From the NCBI RefSeq assembly GCF_947489715.1, contig NZ_CANLER010000001.1:62001-126000 (forward strand): a stretch of 64,000 nucleotides of DNA, in the 5' to 3' direction. Shown one piece after another: positions 57,317 through 64,000 of the stretch. Under the pieces are notes generated by a model that ran no database searches, had not been told where the DNA came from, and was given only the letters and a program-made list of their open reading frames with translations. This DNA is from an uncultured Roseovarius sp. Lineage in GTDB: Bacteria > Pseudomonadota > Alphaproteobacteria > Rhodobacterales > Rhodobacteraceae. The translations under genes were made by a program, and so were the position numbers. Within the stretch, counting starts at the first letter, position 1, and each line of letters begins with the position of its first letter.

Positions 57317-59836
57317 TCAGTCGCGGGCACGCAGGATGCGTGAGGGACGAGCGGATAGAGGCCCCAAAGCAAAGGCCAGCCCTGCCAGAAGTGACACGCC
57401 AACCCCGCCTGAGATGATTGCGGCTGCTGAGTTCCAGTTGATGTTGAAACTGGTCTCCATGATGTAATGACTGACAGCCCAGCCGCCCAACAAACCGGCG
57501 CCAAGCGCGACCCCACCCGCAGCAAGGCCCAGTAGCAGCGCTCTGAGTGTCAGGCTGGTCAGGATTTGCCCCCGGGTTGCGCCCAAGGTCTTGAGTACGG
57601 CGGCTTCGTGCCGTCTTGCCTGCTGGTCCGCAGCTGCGGCCCCGATCAGAACCAGAAAACCAGTCAGCAGCGTGGCTGATGCCCCCCATGCCGAGGCGCG
57701 AGCCAGACCGTTCAGCAACTCAGCCACGCGGTCAACCGCGTCGCGCACGCGAATGGCGGTAACATTGGGGAAGGTACTGGTTATGTCGTTCAGGATAGCG
57801 GTTTCGGCTGCGGGCTCTGCGTAGGTTGTCGCGATGAATGTGTGTGGCGCGCCCTCCAACGCAGAGCGGTTCATCACCATGACAAAGCCCATGCCCGCAG
57901 TGGAAAAGTCAACTTCGCGCAGGCTGGTGAGCGTCGCCGTTATGTCGCGCCCCAGGATGTTGACGGTGATGAGATCGCCAAGCTTTAATCCTATCTCGGC
58001 GGCTTCTTCTGCGGCAAAGCTGATCTGCGGCGGGCCGTCATATTCTTCGCCCCACCATTCACCGGCAGTGATTGTGGTGCGGTCAGGCATGGGGCCAGCG
58101 TAAGTGATGCCTCGGTCGCCTTCGACAACCCAGTGCCCACCCGCCACTTCGCGCGCTGGCTTGCCGTTGATCTGCGTAAGAAAGCCCCGCAGCATTGGCG
58201 CACGATCGACCTTCGAGACTGCCGGGTCCGAATTGAGGCGTTCCAGAAACCCCGGCATCTGGTCCTTTTGCAGATCGACAAAGAAAAAACTTGGGGCGCG
58301 TGGGGGAAGATCGTTGGAAATGGCACCGCGCAGGTTGGCGTCGATTTGACCGATTGCGGCCAACACCGACAGGCCGAGGCCCAATGACAGCACGACCGGA
58401 ACCGTCGTTGCCCCCGGGCCGCCGATGGCACCCAAGGCCCAGCTAAGGGCCGGGCGGCGGCGAATGTGGGGGCGGGATCTATGGGCCAGCCAACGGATCA
58501 GGCTTGCCGAGAGCGCTAACAGAGCCAGCGCGGCAGTAATGCCCCCCAGCATCCACAATGTCAGGCGAGCATTGCCGGAAAACCAGATCGCGGCAGCCAA
58601 CAACGCTGCGATGAGCGCTGCCGTTGCAATCAGGAAGATTGCGCGTGGTAGCTTTGCATCAATTTGCATCCCTTCACGAAAAAGCGTGGCGGCGCGTACG
58701 TCTTGCGTACGAGCCAGCGGCCAAAGTGTGAAGATCAGGATGGTGAGCGTACTATAAAGGACCGCCTCGGCAATGGGCGCAGGGTAGGTGGCAAAGACAG
58801 CGGGCACGGGCAGCTGTGCCTCGATCAGGGGGGCCAGCAGGATGGGCAGACCGATCCCTAGCCCAAGGCCGATAACGAGACCCACGAAGGCCAATGCCGC
58901 CACTTGCAGAAAATAGGTCAGAAAGATGGTTTTTTGATCTGCCCCCAAAGTGCGTAGCGTCGCAATGGTCTGAGTCTTGCCGGACAAAAAGGCACGCAAC
59001 GCGGCCGAGATGCCAACCCCGCCCACTGCCAGGCCGCTGAGCCCGACAAGCACCAGAAAGGCGCTGAGGCGGGTGACGAACCGGGTCACGCTGGGCGCGC
59101 CGTTACGGGCATCGAGCCAGCGCATTCCGGTGCCGTCGAACTGTTTTTCCGCCGCCTGCTGCATGGCGGTCAGATCGGTCCCGGGGGGCAGCAGCAACCG
59201 GTATTTAGTGGAGAAAAGCGTTCCGGGCACCAGCAGACCCGAGTTTTCCAGCGACGGCGTGGCGACGATGGTGCGCGGACCAAGGGCGAAACCACTGGCG
59301 ATGCCGTCGGGTTCCTCGATCAATCGCGCCATCAGACGAAAGTCTTGCGTGCCGAGGCGGAATGTATCCCCTGCCTTCAACCCGAGGCGATCCGCCAGCA
59401 AAGGTTGCATGACCGCGCCGGGCAGCCCGCCTTGACCCGCCAGCGCGGTCGCAAGCGGCATCTCCGGTTCCAACTTGACCTCACCCGCTAGTGGATAGGC
59501 CGTGTCCACGGCCTTGACTTGGCTCAGGCTGCGCTCACCCCCTGGTATCGTCGCCATAGAGCGAAAATCAACGATTTCAGAAGTTTGATCGGCCACGCCG
59601 CGCATCCATTCCCGCTCGGCATCGGTGGCGAAACGATAGGTGAATTCCATCTCGGCATCGCCGCCCAGAAGGGTGGCACCTTCGGCTTCGAGCCCGGCGC
59701 CGATGCTTTCACGAATGGTGCCAACAAGGGCTATGGCTGCAACGCCAAGGATGATACAGGCCAGAAATATGCGGAATCCACGCAGGCCGCCTCGTAGTTC
59801 CCGGCGGGCCAGCCGTGCGGCGGTGGCCAGGCTCAT
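57317..59836 (-). CDS. ABC exporter permease, FtsX-like (YbbP-type)
   Basis: 839-residue inner-membrane protein with the YbbP/MacB-like layout: an N-terminal membrane segment (about 20-40), a large periplasmic domain, a cluster of segments around 250-370, a second periplasmic domain, and a final cluster around 710-830 with the FtsX signature ending in LAGLAFALGPLSARPSRILRARD. Such proteins work with a LolD-like ATPase in envelope or lipid-related export. Its start overlaps the stop of the ATPase gene by four bases. The neighbouring tesA-like gene reproduces the conserved tesA-ybbA-ybbP arrangement of Proteobacteria. Confidence 0.9.
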   Translation of the reverse strand: MSLATAARLARRELRGGLRGFRIFLACIILGVAAIALVGTIRESIGAGLEAEGATLLGGDAEMEFTYRFATDAEREWMRGVADQTSEIVDFRSMATIPGGERSLSQVKAVDTAYPLAGEVKLEPEMPLATALAGQGGLPGAVMQPLLADRLGLKAGDTFRLGTQDFRLMARLIEEPDGIASGFALGPRTIVATPSLENSGLLVPGTLFSTKYRLLLPPGTDLTAMQQAAEKQFDGTGMRWLDARNGAPSVTRFVTRLSAFLVLVGLSGLAVGGVGISAALRAFLSGKTQTIATLRTLGADQKTIFLTYFLQVAALAFVGLVIGLGLGIGLPILLAPLIEAQLPVPAVFATYPAPIAEAVLYSTLTILIFTLWPLARTQDVRAATLFREGMQIDAKLPRAIFLIATAALIAALLAAAIWFSGNARLTLWMLGGITAALALLALSASLIRWLAHRSRPHIRRRPALSWALGAIGGPGATTVPVVLSLGLGLSVLAAIGQIDANLRGAISNDLPPRAPSFFFVDLQKDQMPGFLERLNSDPAVSKVDRAPMLRGFLTQINGKPAREVAGGHWVVEGDRGITYAGPMPDRTTITAGEWWGEEYDGPPQISFAAEEAAEIGLKLGDLITVNILGRDITATLTSLREVDFSTAGMGFVMVMNRSALEGAPHTFIATTYAEPAAETAILNDITSTFPNVTAIRVRDAVDRVAELLNGLARASAWGASATLLTGFLVLIGAAAADQQARRHEAAVLKTLGATRGQILTSLTLRALLLGLAAGGVALGAGLLGGWAVSHYIMETSFNINWNSAAAIISGGVGVSLLAGLAFALGPLSARPSRILRARD

Positions 59837-60531
59837 TCGGCGGCCTCAGGCCGGGCTTTTTCGGGGGCGACCCGACCATCATGCAAGGTGATCATACGGT
59901 CACAGCGATTGGCCAGATCAGGCGCATGGGTGACCAGAACCAGTGTCGTGCCGTGCCGTTCCTGCAGGCCGAACAGCAGGTCGACGATGGCCGCGCCATT
60001 AGCGCTATCAAGGTTGCCGGTCGGTTCATCCGCCAGCACGATATCGGGGCGCGGAGCGGCGGCGCGAGCCAGCGCTACGCGCTGCTGTTCGCCGCCAGAC
60101 AGTTGCGAAGGGTAGTGGCCCGCACGGTCGGCTAGGCCCACGGCCTCAAGCTCTTCGGCGGCGCGGGTATGGGCGTGCCTGTGCCCCGCCAGTTCCAGCG
60201 GAGTGGCGACGTTTTCCAGCGCCGTCATGGTAGGGAGCAGGTGAAACGACTGGAACACGACGCCAAAGTGATGGCGGCGCAGGCGCGCCAGCTGATCTTC
60301 GGACATGGCCGACAGGTCTTGGCCCAGGGCGGTTACGGTTCCGGAGGTCGCACGTTCCAGCCCGCCCATCAGCATCAGCAGCGAGGATTTGCCCGACCCC
60401 GAGGGGCCGACAAGCCCGACACTTTCGCCGCGGTGGACATCCAATGTGATCCCCTTAAGTATCTGCACCAACCCGGCGTTGCCCGTCAGTGAGAGCGTGG
60501 CACCGGAAAGAGACAGGATAGGGTCGTCCAT
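59833..60531 (-). CDS. ABC exporter ATPase, LolD/YbbA-like
   Basis: 232-residue ATPase. Walker A GPSGSGKSS is near residue 44, the signature LSGGEQQR near 148, Walker B IVLADEPTGNLD near 168, and the H-loop VTHAPDLA. This is the LolD/MacB/YbbA class that pairs with FtsX-type permeases. ATG 60531 on the minus strand is used because the upstream open part overlaps the divergent esterase; the LSLSGATLSL start is normal. Its start codon overlaps that of the divergent esterase gene by two bases. Confidence 0.9.
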   Translation of the reverse strand: MDDPILSLSGATLSLTGNAGLVQILKGITLDVHRGESVGLVGPSGSGKSSLLMLMGGLERATSGTVTALGQDLSAMSEDQLARLRRHHFGVVFQSFHLLPTMTALENVATPLELAGHRHAHTRAAEELEAVGLADRAGHYPSQLSGGEQQRVALARAAAPRPDIVLADEPTGNLDSANGAAIVDLLFGLQERHGTTLVLVTHAPDLANRCDRMITLHDGRVAPEKARPEAAE

Positions 60532-61204
60532 GAGAGTGCGCCTGATTGCAAAAGATTTTCTGACATATGGGTGTTTGGCCCTGCAAGGCAAGGCGGTGGC
60601 CCTGTTTCTTTTGTTGGCAGGCCCCACCTGGTCCGAGGAGTTTACGGTATTGGCGCTCGGCGACAGCCTGACGCAAGGCTACGGTTTGGTTGAGGAAGAG
60701 GGTTTTGTGCCGCAGTTGCAGTCGTGGCTGGACGGGCAGGGCGCTGACGTTGTGCTGATCAATGGCGGGGTGTCCGGTGACACCACGGCAGGTGGGGCCG
60801 CACGGGCAGATTGGAGCCTGACGCCAGAGGTGGACGCCATGATCCTGGCACTAGGCGCCAATGACATGTTACGAGGGATCGATCCGGCGATCAGCCGCGC
60901 AAATCTGGCGAAGATTTTGCAAGTAGCTTCGGGTAAGAACATCAAGGTGTTGCTGGTGGGCTTCCGCGCGCCGGGCAATTATGGCCCTGAATTCAAAGTG
61001 GAATTCGATGCCATCTATCCCGATTTAGCGGCGCAATTTGGCGTAGGGCATGCCGAGGATTTCTTTGCCGGACTCGTTGGAGTGACACCTGAAGATTGGC
61101 AGGTTTTCTTTCAGCCCGATGGGATACACCCCAATGCAGAGGGCGTTGCCCGGATTGTTGCTAATTTGGGGCCAGCGGTACTACGGTTGGTTCCAGAGGA
61201 ATAG
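60530..61204 (+). CDS. SGNH/GDSL esterase, TesA-like (arylesterase)
   Basis: 224-residue secreted esterase. An N-terminal signal with an unusually long n-region (MRVRLIAKDFLTYGCLALQ, then AVALFLLLAGPTWSEE) leads to the SGNH motifs: block I ALGDSLTQGYG with the nucleophile serine, block II GGVSGDTTAGG, block III LGANDMLRG and block V DGIHPNAEG with the catalytic Asp-x-x-His. The family includes TesA lysophospholipase/thioesterase, acting in the periplasm. The in-frame GTG at 60596 would give a shorter signal. Divergent from the ybbA-like gene with no intergenic DNA at all. Confidence 0.9.
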   Translation: MRVRLIAKDFLTYGCLALQGKAVALFLLLAGPTWSEEFTVLALGDSLTQGYGLVEEEGFVPQLQSWLDGQGADVVLINGGVSGDTTAGGAARADWSLTPEVDAMILALGANDMLRGIDPAISRANLAKILQVASGKNIKVLLVGFRAPGNYGPEFKVEFDAIYPDLAAQFGVGHAEDFFAGLVGVTPEDWQVFFQPDGIHPNAEGVARIVANLGPAVLRLVPEE

Positions 61205-61307
61205 TAAAAACCATGAGCTTTAAGTAACCCGAATGTGATTGGGACGTTACACGAATGCATCCGATACTGTGATCGATTTTAGGATTGCTCATACAAGGTG
61301 CAGAACA

Positions 61308-61814
61308 TTGAAAAAGAACCGAAAAAAGCCATCGCCCAAACGTTCGGCCAAACCCGCAGATGCCAAGACCACGGCTGAAAAGGAGACGCTTGAAGGCCGC
61401 CGGCGTTTTCTGCGACTTGCTCGCAATGCTGCGATCGCCTTGCCGGTTTTGGTCGGAGGCACTGTATTTTCGGTCAGATCGGTGCAAGCAACGATCTGCG
61501 AGGCGGATCTGACCAAGATCGGCAAAGGAAAGCCGTCTGTCGTGCAGATCCATGATCCGAATTGCAGCTTGTGCCGTACGTTGCAGAGTCAAACCCGCAA
61601 AGCACTCAAATCATTCGATGACGAGGCGATTACGTTTCTGGTGGCTGATATTAACACCGTCAAGGGCGGCGCTTTTGCCGCGCGTTATGGCGTGCCGCAT
61701 GTGACGCTACTATTATTCGATCCAAGGGGTGAGATGGTGCAGATCGTGCGAGGGCCCAGCGATACCGATAGTCTGCGCAATATCCTGGACGCCCATCTGA
61801 AAGCGCACGGCTGA
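61308..61814 (+). CDS. Membrane-anchored thioredoxin-like protein
   Basis: 168-residue protein. The N-terminal 35 residues are lysine/proline-rich (KKNRKKPSPKRSAKPADAK), followed by an RRRFLRLARNAAIALPVLVGGTVFS anchor and then a thioredoxin-type domain with HDPNCSLCRTLQ, a C-x-x-C active site, and YGVPHVTLLLFDPRGEMV carrying the cis-proline. It would act in thiol-disulfide exchange at the periplasmic face. The upstream frame has no ribosome site; the TTG at 61308 has AAGGTG upstream and starts the lysine-rich segment. Preceded by the esterase gene on the same strand (103-base gap). Confidence 0.78.
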   Translation: MKKNRKKPSPKRSAKPADAKTTAEKETLEGRRRFLRLARNAAIALPVLVGGTVFSVRSVQATICEADLTKIGKGKPSVVQIHDPNCSLCRTLQSQTRKALKSFDDEAITFLVADINTVKGGAFAARYGVPHVTLLLFDPRGEMVQIVRGPSDTDSLRNILDAHLKAHG

Positions 61815-61906
61815 GGTTTGGTGTTTATTAAACCAGCAGTCGCTTTTAACGGCAATGTAAGCGGATTTTCCAATCCAGCGCGTTTTGGAGGTGTTACCCG
61901 GAAATG

Positions 61907-61930
61907 AAAACGGGCCCACGAGGAGGCCCG
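61907..61930 (-). terminator. Rho-independent terminator of the cold-shock gene
   Basis: On the minus strand CGGGCC, loop of eight, GGCCCG then TTTT, 24 bases after the csp stop. Confidence 0.85.
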
Positions 61931-61953
61931 ATTTCGAATGCTTTAAATGTGGC

Positions 61954-62160
61954 TCAGGCCAGAACGATGTTCGATGCCGATTCACGGCCGTCACGGCCTG
62001 CTTCGATGTCGAAAGTCACTTTCTGGTCGTCGGCCAGGCCGGTCAGGCCGGCGCGCTCAACTGCAGAAATGTGAACGAAAACGTCTTTGCCGCCACCTTC
62101 AGGGGCGATGAAGCCGTAGCCTTTGGTTGAATTGAACCATTTTACGGTGCCATTAGCCAT
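61954..62160 (-). CDS. Cold-shock domain protein (CspA family)
   Basis: 68-residue single cold-shock domain, an RNA/DNA chaperone. RNP1 (KGYGFIAPE) and RNP2 (VFVHISAVE) are intact; MANGTVKWFNSTKGYGFI is the typical start. AGGAGA precedes the ATG. The region upstream (62161-62356) has no gene and includes AT-rich sequence before the start, consistent with the long regulated leader that cold-shock mRNAs carry. An intrinsic terminator follows the stop. Confidence 0.96.
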   Translation of the reverse strand: MANGTVKWFNSTKGYGFIAPEGGGKDVFVHISAVERAGLTGLADDQKVTFDIEAGRDGRESASNIVLA

Positions 62161-62356
62161 ACCGTAGTCTCCTAGTTATTGTTGCCCGCGTAAGTGCGGC
62201 AACCCGGCTAGTCAGTGCAAGATCGAGTGACTGAGCCGTGAAAGGAGCAGATAGTCGATAGTGGTAACGTCGCAGGGACGATATGAGGAAACTACTCAAC
62301 TAAATCAAGGGGAAATAACAATTTATGGTGGAATGAGCGGATTGTTGACACTTGCT

Positions 62357-62385
62357 AAAAGGGCCGGGGCGACGGATCGCCCCGG
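62357..62385 (-). terminator. Rho-independent terminator of the cysteine-pair protein gene
   Basis: On the minus strand CCGGGGCGA, loop TCCG, TCGCCCCGG, CCC, TTTT, 33 bases after the stop. Confidence 0.82.
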
Positions 62386-62417
62386 GGTCTGATTTTGATC
62401 AATCGAAGTCAGGCCTT

Positions 62418-63776
62418 TCAGCTTTCGTCGGTAACGTCGGCATCTTCAACCTCACCTTCGGGGCAGCAGCGATACTCCTGACTTTTCTCCAGCAGTTCTA
62501 TCTGCTTGGCCAGCAGTTCGTTTTCCAAATGCTTGCGGGTCAGATCAAGTTCAATGGATTGGCGGCGCGAGTCTTCACAGGTGTTGCAGTCGTCCAGGCA
62601 ACCTTTGACCACGATACCTTGAGTGGGTAGGCAGTAAACACGCTCAAACTCAAGCTCGGCGGCCAGTTTCGCACCCACTTCGTTCGATCCTGCCTTGGCC
62701 AAAACGCCCTGCTTGACCAGATCTTCGTCAACCTGTTTCAGCACACGGTCATGCACTTGCGGCGGCAGCGGTTTAGCGTTTACGACAAGCGGAGAGGCGG
62801 TAGACACAGCGGCAAAATTGCGGCCAAAGCCGGTGTTAGTGCCTAGGCCAACACCGCTCAGGTTTGGCGTCAGGTTGGCGCGCTGTGCCGTAGCTGCCGT
62901 GCGGCCGGTTGTCTGCACCTCGTTACGGGCCGTCTGCGTGGCCAGCAGTCCTTCGGGCAACACCTTGACGCCGGTCGCCGGGCGCACGGGGCGTGCATCG
63001 ACCACGGAACCAGCCGCGGTATCGACAACCCGCCGCAGGACCGCCTTGATGCGAAAACGCAGGATCTGCCGTTTGACCAGTTGATAGGCAAAATAGGTGA
63101 CCGCGTGGCATTCATTCTTGTTCTGAATGGTTCGGGTCGACGCCTCGTAAGCGCTTTCGCTTTCACCTTCGGCATGGTTGCGGCTTTGCACCTCGCCGAT
63201 CTGCGTCGAATTGGCCGCGCGTGTCGCCTGGACAGACCGGTCATGCGAGCCTTCGGCATGGCGCGAGAGTTCACGCATGAACGAAGACGAGCTATTGGCG
63301 TTGAAATCGCCTTCGACGTTGACACTGCCACCCCCGGCAAAACCGATAGAGGCATAAGAGCCGTCGACATCCGTTTCAAAGTCCGAATGAGATTGCGATT
63401 GTGCCGAGCCGCTGTCGGTGACCGTGAGGTCTGACATGTAACGGTCCATCGTCTTCATGTAGAAGGTTTCCTCAGACGTTTGTTCGTGCCGATAGCTGAC
63501 CTCGCTTTCACTGTCGTAGGTAAAACGGCTGTTGCGGTTGGCTGTGTAAAGCCGGACCCTTTCGCCAGGCAGGAGTGTGGTGGAATAAACCACATCACCC
63601 AATGCCATCGGACCGGGGCAGCGTTCAAGCTCGGCAACGATGGTGATTTCGACGGGCACATCGTTTTGCCGGTTGGTCAGCCGGTAGGCGATGCGCAGGC
63701 TCTCGCAGCACGGTTCAGTCGTGATTTCCGGGCAGCAGGGGATTTTGTTGGTTGTTGTAAGTTCGCCGTCAGGCAT
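62418..63776 (-). CDS. Unrecognised cysteine-pair protein
   Basis: 452 residues from ATG 63776. I choose it over the ATG at 63791 because GGAGGA lies eight bases before it. The protein starts with cysteine pairs (NKIPCCPEITTEPCCES), followed by a beta-rich segment (LTNRQNDVPVEITIVAEL, GDVVYSTTLLPGERVRLYTANRNSRF), a Ser/His/Glu-rich middle (residues about 110-215), a basic helix-rich part (KRQILRFRIKAVLRRVV), a low-complexity Thr/Ala linker, and a C-terminal coiled coil (LTRKHLENELLAKQIELLEKSQEY) ending in YRCCPEGE. CLDDCNTC suggests a further cysteine cluster. There is no signal peptide. I do not recognise the family; a structural or assembly-type protein is possible. The 209 bases after its start to the window end show no gene. 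Confidence 0.75.
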   Translation of the reverse strand: MPDGELTTTNKIPCCPEITTEPCCESLRIAYRLTNRQNDVPVEITIVAELERCPGPMALGDVVYSTTLLPGERVRLYTANRNSRFTYDSESEVSYRHEQTSEETFYMKTMDRYMSDLTVTDSGSAQSQSHSDFETDVDGSYASIGFAGGGSVNVEGDFNANSSSSFMRELSRHAEGSHDRSVQATRAANSTQIGEVQSRNHAEGESESAYEASTRTIQNKNECHAVTYFAYQLVKRQILRFRIKAVLRRVVDTAAGSVVDARPVRPATGVKVLPEGLLATQTARNEVQTTGRTAATAQRANLTPNLSGVGLGTNTGFGRNFAAVSTASPLVVNAKPLPPQVHDRVLKQVDEDLVKQGVLAKAGSNEVGAKLAAELEFERVYCLPTQGIVVKGCLDDCNTCEDSRRQSIELDLTRKHLENELLAKQIELLEKSQEYRCCPEGEVEDADVTDES

Positions 63777-64000
63777 AACTTCGTCCTCCATAAAAATTTA
63801 GTTGGTTCAAAAATTCAGCCCACCGCCACCGAGTGGAAAATACGACTCGGCGCGCTCATTCGCAGACTTCGCGCAGGTTACGCGCCTCCGTGTCAGGAGC
63901 CTTCAAAGTTCTGGAATATGTGCAAGATTGCGCTGAAACTGGCCGAGAAAGGCCTAGCCGCCCGGCAGAAAATGGCCCATCGAAGGGGGAAGCAACTCAA

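Noticed and set aside
1..64000. tRNA or rRNA genes, insertion sequences, prophage or integrase
   Set aside because: No clover-leaf sequence, CCA-type ends, transposase or integrase motifs were noticed on either strand; a covariance search would be decisive.

Overview
The window looks like a chromosomal segment of a marine alphaproteobacterium of the Roseobacter group (Rhodobacteraceae). The reasons are the generally high G+C, short intergenic gaps with many ATGA-type overlaps, and the gene set: tungstate and amine uptake, a 2-aminoethylphosphonate-type transporter, CryB/PhrB-type photolyase, an FnrL/NsrR-type control region, a glycine riboswitch before gcvTHP, and a Zur-controlled znu locus. 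There is no rRNA, tRNA, CRISPR array, phage or intact insertion sequence that I can see.

Layout. 1-2123: end of thrC, an M16 peptidase and a GNAT acetyltransferase in one overlapping operon. 2124-6862: an accessory stretch, partly of clearly lower G+C, with an MFS exporter, a Ca/Na antiporter and two hypothetical immunity/regulator-like proteins, set between three degenerate copies of an intergenic repeat and a 121-bp iteron-like element. 6863-11462: an exported metallo-beta-lactamase-fold protein, an FAD-linked hydroxyacid oxidase and tungstate uptake (tupBCA). 11502-19870: a betaine/TMAO-type uptake and demethylation unit (dehydrogenase, choline-kinase-like phosphotransferase, fused permease, ATPase, binding protein) with a divergent DeoR regulator. 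19957-24087: an orphan ferric-iron binding protein, then znuB-znuC-zur divergent from znuA across a Zur box. 24207-32301: acyl-CoA synthetase, two cupins, a DUF2189 membrane protein, leuA, an SDR and a FeS photolyase. 32317-34860: an exported MORN-repeat protein and a two-gene locus for a tiny cysteine-rich secreted peptide plus an exported partner. 35000-41033: nadE, a PAS-GAF-GGDEF cyclase, a Tat-exported MBL protein, a DUF1801 protein and gltX. 41423-44670: DUF2254, a gamma-glutamylcyclotransferase whose start appears damaged, an NsrR-like Rrf2 regulator behind a perfect FNR-type box, and an orphan EntA-like dehydrogenase. 44985-51430: a phosphonate-type ABC transporter with an FAD oxidoreductase and an MBL hydrolase. 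51848-56584: tandem glycine riboswitch, gcvT, gcvH, gcvP and a terminator. 56610-63776: small membrane protein, ybbP/ybbA-like ABC exporter divergent from a tesA-like esterase, a membrane-anchored thioredoxin-like protein, a cold-shock protein and an unrecognised cysteine-pair protein.

How it works together. The recurrent theme is acquisition and breakdown of small nitrogen- and phosphorus-bearing organics (quaternary amines, aminophosphonates, glycine) plus metal supply (Zn, W, Fe). Glycine released from betaine/dimethylglycine/sarcosine breakdown would feed the riboswitch-controlled glycine cleavage system in the same window. The most promising undescribed items are the 121-bp inverted iteron element pair, the small cysteine-rich peptide locus, the cysteine-paired protein at the right end, and the GGCT gene that encodes its conserved motif upstream of any usable start codon. 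All family calls are by eye from sequence motifs; no database search was possible.
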